Positions 56,065 through 64,000 of a stretch of 64,000 bases of DNA are shown here, one piece after another. The notes under the pieces are model-generated. The model made no database searches. It saw nothing but the letters and a program-made list of their open reading frames with translations, and was not told where the DNA came from. Position 1 is the stretch's first letter; each line of letters starts with the position of its first letter. The translations under genes were made by a program, and so were the position numbers. The stretch is from Marsupella aquatica (taxonomy: Eukaryota > Marchantiophyta): NCBI GenBank assembly GCA_973895155.1, contig OZ316899.1, forward strand, positions 16,182,001-16,246,000. The letters run 5' to 3'.

Positions 56065-58399
56065 TCCATGGCTCTATCCTTAGCATAGGTGGAGTAACTA
56101 GAAGTCATTGGCATCAACCACCGCGGCCTCTGCTCCCAAGCCGTCTTGCGGATTTCTTCTACGGTGGCAAGAGGGTTGCTTTGTTTTTCTGCAAGCCGCC
56201 TGATGTCCTCTGGCCATTCTCCTCCTGGTAAATCCTTTTCCCTAGCCAGGGCTGCCTCCTCTTCCTCCCTGATTCGCTCCTGAAATTCCTGCGCCGTCTG
56301 TTTTATGCCATCAAAGCTCGGGGGAGCGACATCTGGTGGGGGAGACTCGGGGCTGCTTTGCTGGCTTGGGTCTCCTCGAACTACTCTTGGGAGCGTGGGG
56401 ATGAACCGGCCACAGGTCCTTACTCCTGGAACATGATGATCCGACCCGTAGCCGGAGTCATCATTGCTGTAGTCCTCTACCGCCTCCTCCTCGGCTTGGA
56501 CTACCGGCTTCTCCCGCTGTTCTCCTGGTTTTCTTGTGAACACGGCTTCACCTCTCACCGGTCTTGGTTCCTCCTCCGGCTTCCGTGTTGATCTCTTGTT
56601 CTCCTTGTCGTGGCTGGGAGCTACAACCTGCTTTTCCTCGGCTTCGGGACTTGAGGCTCCTACATACATCCGGACTCCCGGCTTGTGTTCCGGCCTCCCT
56701 CTCTCCTTGACTCTAGTAAAGGGGTTTTCCCTTGTAAGCCGGCTTCTAGGGCAGCGTCCTGTATCGGTGCCGGTTCTGTTCCCGTTGCCGGAACCGTTCT
56801 CCTTTCCTTCTCCAGCAATTTCAGCAGATTCTGCATGCCTGGTTGCTGCATCGGCAAGTCTTCTTTCCTTGGTCTAAACACCTGCTCGATCGTCGGACTG
56901 TCGGGCTGGTTGGGCTTCTCTAGTGCCGGCCTCTGCTCCGGGACCTCCTCCGGTGCTCTTGTCGATAGGGGAAGTACTGGGGCAAAGATTTGACTTCTGG
57001 CATACCGGCACAACAGCGGCATGTGATAGCCAAGCCGGGACACGCTTCCCACGCTGATCACCTGCTGTTCCTCCTTCAAGATCTTCTTCAGTTGGTTGAG
57101 GAGGTACCCATTGTAATCCCAGCTTGGGTCTGGCCTTTCTGCCAGGTAGACCTGAGCCTTGCCAATCTCTGCCCTCGGCAAGTTACAGTGCATGGTCACC
57201 CGCAAAAAATCAATCATCTCTCCGATGTGCGGGTTGGTGCAGGTGTTCCGGAAGAAGCCATTCTTTGTTGATGGTCCTGGGAACGACCGAAACTCCTTGT
57301 CAGGTAAGGTCTTCCTGGTATCAACCTTGGTCTTATTACCCATCGGCAAGCCAAACACTTCAGCAATCACCCGGGGAGTGAGATAGAAATCCTTCCCATA
57401 CACCCTCGTGGAATTGGTCTTGGGTTCCCATGATCCCACGAATTCTAACAAGTCTGAGTCCGGCACCTCCGGCTTCAGCCATGGTAATCTTACAAAGGCT
57501 TCCAAGCCGGATCCGGCCATGAAGCCTTGGTACTTCTTGGTCTGCATGGCTGTAAAGCATGCATCCTCCTCCCGTGCAAAGTGTAATTGCACTTCCTCCG
57601 GTAGGGTCGCCGCCCAGCCTTTCCAAGTGTCATCGTTTGTTGGAATGGTATTGATGGGGTCAACCTCCTCCTCCTCGGCTTCTCTTTGCCTCCTGCTCTA
57701 TTGTTCTACTGGCTTCTTTGGTGCCACCGACCGCGTTCTTTTTGCCGGGGTGGCCTCTTCGTTGTTGTTCCCCTTCCTCTTCATCTCGGCTGTCGTGGAT
57801 GTCTCTCCTAGCACGGTTGCCTTTGTCCACCCCTCCGTGCTACCCTTCAACTCCCAGTGTATGTCGTTGCAGCGTTTGATGGCTTCTCGGATGCCGATGA
57901 CTCTGTCTTCGCAAAACAGCAGGTCGTCTAGCTCGTTGCCAGTAGGCGTCCATAGGAATTCAGCCTTGATGAGTTCTCCTCCTAAGAAGGCAGCTTTCTG
58001 CAGCTCCCACAATCGGGCGAGCTCCAGCCGTTCTCGAGCTGCTCTCTCTGATTCTGCGTCCTCGTAAGTCCCAATGTACTCAGTTGCCCGTTCGAACAGG
58101 CATCCCAAAAAATGTGCCGCTTGATTGACGTTGCTCATACCCTTCTCGAGTTGATAGTCGGTATCTGTTCCCACGCTGAGCGCTTGCCTAAGTAGTTGAC
58201 AGTAGTTGGCCGCCCGTAGTCGCCTGCTCAGTTCGTGCTTGCAAATGAGCTACTATTCCTCGCGAGCGGTCCTTACCCCTCTCCTCCTCTGGTTCTCCCT
58301 CCCGTTGGTTACCCCTAGCCGCCGGCACTTAGCGTGCCCTAACCCTAATCGTGTTCTCTCCCCTGGCGTCCTTACTTCCAGCCTCGGCTCGGGTTCCAT
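55965..58399 (-). pseudogene. C2 gag-like protein
   Basis: Pieces 58174-57698, 57592-56660 and 56669-55965 correspond to the C1 gag-like protein. A TAG at 57698 replaces CAG, and one frameshift falls near 56665. It keeps GSGLEAFVRLPWLKPE, LTPRVIAEVFGLPMG, STKNGFFRNTC and GYLLNQLKKILKEEQQ. C1 is more intact here, C2 more intact at the gag/coiled-coil joint, so together they define the ancestral frame. Confidence 0.6.
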
Positions 58400-58514
58400 A
58401 GTCACCCTTAATTGTTTATATTTTCCTTATTTATGTAACTATACTAAGGTGTTTCTAGGGTACACTTCCCTTTTCCCCTTAAACTAGCCCAGTGATTCCT
58501 GGCTAGGCATCACA
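58400..58514 (-). promoter_or_regulatory. 5' leader of element C2
   Basis: Only about 115 bases separate the element start from the first ATG (MEPEPRLEVRTPG). They include AAGGAAAATATAAACAATTA, kept in C1 (45345-45365), as a possible TATA-like site. A leader this short leaves no room for a normal LTR plus promoter. Confidence 0.4.
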
Positions 58515-59831
58515 CTTCCTTACTTCAAAGGAGCCATCAACAGTAAGGACGGGTTCAGTGTTTCTAAGTGTTTGGATCCTCATTTGAAACGAGTCTTTAG
58601 CTTCCTGCTACCCCTGCTATATCCTGAGAAGCCACAAAGAGTTACTGTTGGAGTTGGCTCTACCATTGTTGCTGCTTACAAGGGAGAAAGAAAAGTCAAC
58701 TGGGCTAAGCTTATCTTTGATTTGAAAAGGAAGTTGGTACAGAACCTGTCCAATAAGAGTCCTACTCCCCTCTCCTGCTACGTGGTACATCTATATAGCT
58801 TTGAAGGAGTCTTGTTCAGAGAGGAGAAGAAATTACTATTGGCCAAGTTCAACTTCATAAAATATGGAGAGGCAGATCCAGATATCACCCAGGCCACCTC
58901 TGATGACAGTGAGGATGAGGAACCAGCAGAGACAAATCCTCGAAAGACCCGGTCTGCTGCCCGGAACCTTGACCCGGACTTTGTCGACCCGGCTGAATTT
59001 CTGGATGCACCCGGCCATGCCTCCCTAGACACCCTAGCTGATTTCCAGATCATCTCAGACACATTCCAGAAGGTGAAGAAGAAGACCACTGTGATGGAGA
59101 AGGCCATCATTGACATTTCTCAGAAGTTAGGAGTGAAACCAGGGCAGATTCTTGAAAAGATCTCCACCATGAGTGATGTCACAGATAAGAGGAAGTTGGA
59201 GAAGGAGAATGAGTTCCTCAAGAAGAAGGTATCTGAACTCAAACAGCAGTTGGAAAGGAGTAAAAAGAAGAATGAGCTTGAGCATACTCTCCAACTCAGT
59301 ATCACTCAATCTTTGGATCTGATTGAGCCTTTGACTAAGATAGCTTCTCTGGATCTTCTTAAGGCCCAAATTTATGATGAGTATTTGGCCAAGAACACCA
59401 CACCCATCCTTTTCTCCAAGATTAACCATGTAGTGGTAGATGTGAGTGCCAAGGTGGATGATGCACTTACGGGTCTCTCAAAGACCTGTGAAGCCTTAAG
59501 GGAGATGAGTGACTTGACTACAAAGGAGCTATTAGCTGATACTGAGATTCCTGCCTTTACTACCAGATCTTTCTCTCCTAGTCCTCATGAAGGAGTCTAT
59601 TCCACTGGCCCCTCATCACCCCTCAACCCTCCTGGTTTCCTCACTCCCAGTACACACTTCCACTCCCATTCTTACACTTATTCTCATGACCCAAGTGCCC
59701 ATCAGGAGAACATGGATATTGACCCATCCATCCCTTTTACCACTGGCCAGCAGGGGGTTTTCCTTCGACCAGAACCCCTTGCCATGGCTAACCCTGAGGA
59801 GGTTCCTTCCCAAACGCTAGGACCAGAATAG

Positions 59832-60666
59832 AGTTATATTTAGAGAGTTAGAGCCACATTAGTTTAGACTTAGAAATAGCTATATAGACTAGTATATGAG
59901 TAAGTAGACTCCAGTATTTTGTTGGTGTATCCATTGGAGACTCTACTCCATTTTTGACTAGGATAGTTCACTTTTATTTACATATTTCTTTAGACTTGGG
60001 TTTTGAAGAGGCATGTCTTTTCATAATCTCCACTTTTAGTACAAAAGGAGGAGAACCCAAAGTCAACCCCGGGAGAGAGAGATGCATTTGATTTCCCCAT
60101 TTTGATTTTGGAGAAATCTATGTCTTTTCTTCCCTTCTTTTTACCATGGTTAAGTAAAGAGAAGTTTCAAGATTAGCAACCCTTTGAGTTGTTGTGCAAT
60201 ATTCAATGAATACTAGCGTGTGTCTATGATGATATTGGAAGATCAGCAAGGTCTGTGACCAATTCATATAGAAGATTCACCAAAGAGAAATTGGAATTTA
60301 CGTGAAACTCAAATAAGCAATCTTAAGGATAGTAGGAGAAGTAAACCAATTCGAGTATCCTAGTACCGTCTTAAGCAAGACCAGAAAAGTGTCCCGGGTT
60401 GATTTACATTGTTGTCTTCTAAATTCAAGAGATGGAGAAGAGTTGCTATGAGAAATCAAAAAGCATATACAATGTTGATTTCCGAATCTTAAATTAGGCC
60501 ATAATCCTTATTGAAGGAGTGGTGATGGTCGGAATTCAATTTCCTTGCGCTTTGAAACCTCCTACCTACTCTCTCTAGTTTCAATCTTTGTTAATTCTAG
60601 TCTTTATTATTGCACTATGAATCCTAAGGATTATCCACTTGAGTTTGTGGTTAAATACTTATGTTA
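59832..60666. other. 3' non-coding part of element G
   Basis: AT-rich DNA with a purine run AAAAGGAGGAGAA (60041) that could be a polypurine tract. No gene. Confidence 0.4.
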
Positions 60667-61306
60667 AGGCCTCATTCACAATTGGAGGACCCAAAAGGAA
60701 CGTCACACTCAAAAGTGACCATAGTTTATTATGCTTTAGGATATCATTTTTAGGGTGTAATGAGATGATATAGAAAATTTGATGTACTATACTTAACAAA
60801 CATCCTATAGGTTGGTAACATTCATTAAACTATCTAGCATTTGAGACTTTGAAGCTTTCCTTATATGTCCTTCAAAGATTGATAAAAGGACTTGTCACGC
60901 AGCGGGTCACATCATTTCATGACTCAAAAGGACTCTAAAAAATGCATTTTAGACAATAAAATTTTACCAAAGCATGCATACTAATAGCATAATCTTATAT
61001 TTCAAAACTTAAATAGTGACACACACTAAACCTTTATGTACAGGACAAAAATAATCAATAATTTTGGCCTATTTAGGGCCATCAATAACAGGATCCCTTA
61101 AAACATTTGAAAACTTGATGTATCTACATGGTGAGGTAGGTTACACCATGTAAAATAGTCTTGTGAAAAAATTAGACTTAAATGTCTTGAGATAAAATCA
61201 TGATGAACCTTTTTCCATGTTACGAAAGTCATTTTTCACTAAAAAAGCATGTTTTTGAGTCTTGAAAGTGGTTCCTGCGAGGTACACCCAATTGTGAATG
61301 AGGCCA
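60667..61306. mobile_element. Tourist/Harbinger-like MITE, 640 bp
   Basis: Terminal inverted repeat GGCCTCATTCACAATTGG (18 bp, perfect apart from the outermost base). The target duplication TTA lies at 60664-60666 and 61307-61309. No ORF. The 3-bp TTA duplication points to the PIF/Harbinger superfamily. Confidence 0.85.
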
Positions 61307-61457
61307 TTAGAAATCTCTCCAACCTAAGAATGTTGGTGTAAACTTCTCAAATTGTGTTAATTCAGTCTTTTCGATCTTATCCACTCCTAACGTGAATGAA
61401 ATTGAGTTATTAAGGAGTAAATAGTCATTTATCTCTTTATCACCTTTCTACACCAAT

Positions 61458-62250
61458 CCTTAAGTTTTCCCTCCAAGGGGTCAGTGGACAACGGGTTCAT
61501 GATGAGGACCTGCCTCATCCCCGAAATAGCCAAACGGCTGAAGTTCCAGAGGTACGCCCTCCACATGATGGAACCCCGAGGCGAGATCTTTGCTGCCTAG
61601 GTTATCCAGGTCGAGAACTATCGACCTAGGAAATGGGCGTCGTACTTCGCTAAGAAGTTCCATGAAGAGATGGAGCGGCAAAGGAAGGCGCTATACATCG
61701 GCAGGAAGGCGTATTTTGCAAGCCACATCGAGATCATTCTTGAGTGGTACGCCCGGTTTGATCGACGAACCCTTCCCCGGGTCAATGTAACTAAGTTGGT
61801 CCCAGCTAGGTGGGTCTTCCCGGCCCTGGATAGACGGCCCCAACCCGAGGCCCAAAGTTTGGCGGCCATGCAGGCCTCATCCACCCACCTCCACAAGTAG
61901 CCATAGCCGTAGCCGTGGCCGAAGTGGTACCAGACGAGGCAATAATCGTGACCTTAGACGCGATCAACCAAGCCGGGCCGAGAGCAGAAGTCAAAGCGGT
62001 AGAAGACTTGGCTGAGCCCGAGGGTCTAGAAGACCCACCGGTGGCTATTCCGGAGGACAGGACAATGATGGAGGAAGACACTCCAGCCCCTTCCAACCCT
62101 ACATCCCTAGGGCTGGATGTCACTACCCTGGCCCCCACGCGAGTTAACGTCTGCTCGTGCCCAAATCCGGACGGGCACAAACTGGACCACCCGGAACTCT
62201 TTGTACCGAGTACATTTCTGAACGGGCTTTTGGGAGATTTTTCCCAATAG
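61458..62250 (+). pseudogene. Element E gag-like protein, second part
   Basis: It continues in phase from 52657: SLSFPSKGSVDNGFMMRTC, then EIAKRLKFQRYALHMMEPRG, one TAG near 61600, then RPRKWASYFAKKFHEEMERQ and RKAYFASHIEIILEWYARFD, and an acidic Pro-rich stretch to 62250 (VEDLAEPEGLEDPPVA). The SFP..G...NGF..R.C block matches C1. Confidence 0.6.
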
Positions 62251-62883
62251 ATTGCCCGGGATATCGGGGAGTTCATGGCCCGGAAGGTAGCCTACTTCTT
62301 CAATCAGGAGTTGGTTACCGCAGTAAAGGCAGGTCGAGCCCAGTCGGAGGCCTCTCAGAGGATAGAGCGGTACCGGGTTGAGTCCGTGTACCTAAAGGAC
62401 AAAGTTGCGGCTCAAGAGGCTGAGCTTCTGCAACTACGACCCAAGGTTGCAGCCGCTGATGAGTTGTTAGCAAATGCGCATGCCCTAGCCGAACAGGTGC
62501 AAAGCTGGGAAGGAGGCTAAGATTGCACGGCTCTGGACCCAAGTTGACAGTTTAAAGAACCAAACTGTCATCTAGCAGAAAGACCTAGAGGAGGCCGAAG
62601 AGCGGGCCCAACGTGACATTGCGGAGATTGCCACCCTACAGACCGAAGTGGCACAGCTTCAAGCCAAAGCCGAGAAACAGACCCGGGTGGTGGACAAGCT
62701 GACGAGCAATGCCCAGTAACTGGAAGAGGCATGCCAGGAGGCAGTTGAGGAGACGGACACGGCAAAGTGAGAGAACAAATCTCTGCTAGACCAAGTCCAG
62801 CTCCTCAAGACGGACAACGACAAACTCCGTAGGCAGCGGGATGGCCGCTCCCACTTGGACGGCTCTGGCAAGCGCACCAGGCA
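62251..62883 (+). pseudogene. Element E coiled-coil region
   Basis: After the stop at 62248 the sequence encodes EFMARKVAYFFNQELVTAVK, then coiled coil (VYLKDKVAAQEAELLQLRPK), a frameshift near 62510, then more coil (DLEEAEERAQRDIAEIATLQ; DKLRRQRDG) broken by stops. Order and character match the second ORF of C1/C2. Confidence 0.55.
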
Positions 62884-64000
62884 TTAGCGGAGGGTTAGGC
62901 TTAAAATAGAACTAGGAGTAGCTAAAACAGGCTGTTAGGACAAGCGCTGGCCAGAAGATAGCGGTGCTGACACATTAGCCAACCTATGTAGAATAAGTTA
63001 GACTAATAGGACAAGCCGTAACTAGCTTAGCGAGGATATAAGTTAGCGTAGATTCGGGCATGAGGCCAGACTGGTCCTCAGCCCTTAGTATTTAGCAGCC
63101 CCCCGGTAGAGGCAAGGGGGGATTTTAGACTCAGAATTTGGCCATTCGCGGTACGCGTGGGGAGTCCCGAACTCGGTGAAGTACCGGAGTGCCAAGGGGA
63201 GGGTATACGACTAAGGGTGGTATCTACGATTTTGATATCATCATGGGTTCAGATTTCCATCGGGGTTTTTCTCTAGGTTCTTCCTGTTGAGGGAGATGAT
63301 ACTACATTGCGCGGAACTTGGTAAACCCGCATCACTCCTTCCGGGAGGCTCTGTGGTAATGCGGAGTAACGCAATGCGGGTAGAGGACAGCTCAAAAAGC
63401 AAAAACCCGTCTGTAATTGATGGGAGAGGATCTTGTGATCTACACCGAAAGCTTGGTTGACACCGGATATCTTGCCAGTGCTTGAGATTTCCACACTTTG
63501 AGTGCCGTAATATATTACTAATGCGCCCAAGTATTTGGCCATCCCGGACTTTGCGTGTAAGTGCTTGTTGGGCGAGTGCGGAGCCGGGCTCCGTTGTAGT
63601 GTATACTCCTCGGCCTTGGGCCCGTTTGTTCACGAGGTGTCGGGTCAACCAATCGTAAGTGTATGATCATAAATGAATGAAATCCTTTCCCCTCAATTCC
63701 TTCGTGTAAATCAAGATTTATGTTTATGTGTAAATGCATGTATGAGTCTCGTGTGCAAGTACCAATGTCGGGCCGAACACGTATGCCAATCATGCACGGG
63801 GTGAAAGTTACGGATACGGGGTTGCAAGCCGGGGTTGAGCACTTGTACTAATGGATCCGGATCAAAGGCGGTAACACAAAGGCTTAGAAGTCCGTAAGCC
63901 GGGTTGACCCCGTGTCGACTAAGGTACGTTCCGGCGGCAGAACACAAACTATACCTAGGAGGTGTCTGTACATAACAGTAAGCGCACTTAGCACTAGTTT
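62884..64000. other. Right non-coding part of element E, to the window edge
   Basis: No gene seen. A purine-rich run (AGAGGCAAGGGGGGA, near 63112) resembles a polypurine tract. The sequence after it does not match the start of E at 51281, so a 3' LTR is not recognised within the window. Confidence 0.4.

Larger units (their letters stand above)
53805..58514 (-). mobile_element. Element C2: second TG...CA element without LTRs
   Basis: Exact 5-bp duplication CTTCC (53800-53804 and 58515-58519). It has the same ends and gene order as C1 (TGTGGTGCG ... GGCATCACA), 4,710 bp, without element D. Its excision restores the G gene frame. Two independent insertions with clean 5-bp duplications fix the true ends of the family. 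Confidence 0.88.
53389..59831 (+). pseudogene. Element G gag-like / coiled-coil gene, split by C2
   Basis: Starts MEQGADPAGMSTSRVSKGHS, with a basic VRRSKRKE patch. One in-frame TAA lies at 53662. The frame stays open to the C2 insertion at 53804 and rejoins in phase at 58520 (NLILP/YFKGAINSKDGF). The second half (58572-59831) has a globular region (VNWAKLIFDLKRKLVQNLSN, YVVHLYSFEGVLFREEKKLL), an acidic stretch, a coiled coil (KKVSELKQQLERSKKKNELE) and a Ser/Pro/His-rich tail. It has no catalytic motif. The pattern resembles the C and E gag-like proteins. It would encode about 580 residues without the stop. Confidence 0.65.
52658..61452 (+). mobile_element. Element G: TG...CA-ended element inside E
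   Basis: Exact 5-bp duplication CCAAT (52653-52657 and 61453-61457). Ends are TGTGAGATAAGG and TTTCTACA. It contains C2 and a MITE; without them it is about 3.4 kb. It has one long plus-strand gene (53389-59831, split by C2). No direct terminal repeats were found. It may be a second LTR-less element of the C type or a heavily eroded LTR element. Confidence 0.75.
51281..64000 (+). mobile_element. Element E: gag-like/coiled-coil element, right end outside the window
   Basis: It starts TGTGATGCTGCCGG inside the element A LTR. The left part (51281-52657) and right part (61458 onward) were separated by element G. Removing G and one CCAAT restores one reading frame across the junction. Content: a promoter-like leader, a gag-like domain with FGLPEGD, and a coiled-coil region. 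The architecture is the same as C1/C2. No enzyme genes are seen. Whether it has LTRs cannot be judged without the right end. Confidence 0.75.

Overview
The window is nuclear DNA of a streptophyte (land plant or charophyte-grade alga). Evidence: plant-type TTTAGGG telomere-like tracts at 16059 and 25768, plant-style GT-AG introns, and a transposon fauna (CACTA/EnSpm, chromodomain Ty3/gypsy, plant-type LINE, Tourist-like MITE) packed in nested stacks. The species cannot be named from sequence alone. No convincing single-copy host gene, tRNA or rRNA was found; nearly everything readable is a mobile element or its debris.

Region 1 (1-26.7 kb) is AT-rich. A degenerate minus-strand gene set encodes a ParB-like motif, a DNA-methylase-like domain joined to a Ulp1 (C48) protease domain, and an FCP1/NIF-type phosphatase-like protein. 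It lies between two diverged inverted arms (about 37-450 and 26340-26650). This locus was split by a 10,183-bp CACTA element (5045-15227, target duplication AGT on both sides) that looks close to intact: an open tnp2 transposase gene, a SET-domain gene in the same orientation that may share its first exon, and a divergent three-exon coiled-coil/Gly-rich gene in the position of a TnpA. A 1,162-bp non-autonomous relative with the same ends and the same ATCGGA motifs sits at 24839-26000.

Region 2 (27.9-38.5 kb) holds two copies, in opposite orientation, of one chromovirus (element A). Both lack gag, protease and reverse transcriptase, and both keep RNase H, integrase, chromodomain and an extra downstream ORF. 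A 5'-truncated LINE lies between the 5' LTR and the body of copy 2. A 360-bp hAT-like MITE sits in copy 1.

Region 3 (38.5-64 kb) is a nested stack inside the 3' LTR of A copy 2. Element B (Ty3/gypsy, 829-bp LTRs, 38458-50995) contains C1 (39390-45449), which contains D (41511-42898). Element E (51281 to beyond the window) contains G (52658-61452), which contains C2 (53805-58514) and a 640-bp MITE. Every interior boundary was fixed by a 3-8 base target duplication. Removing C1, C2 and G in thought re-joins the interrupted reading frames of B, G and E.

The most unusual items are the SET gene inside a CACTA transposon, the ParB/methylase/Ulp1 gene set, a family (C1, C2) with LTR-like TG...CA ends and 5-bp target duplications but no visible LTRs, and an array of GACGCT/AGCGTC hairpins in D. 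All boundaries and homologies come from reading by eye; no alignment or database search was run.
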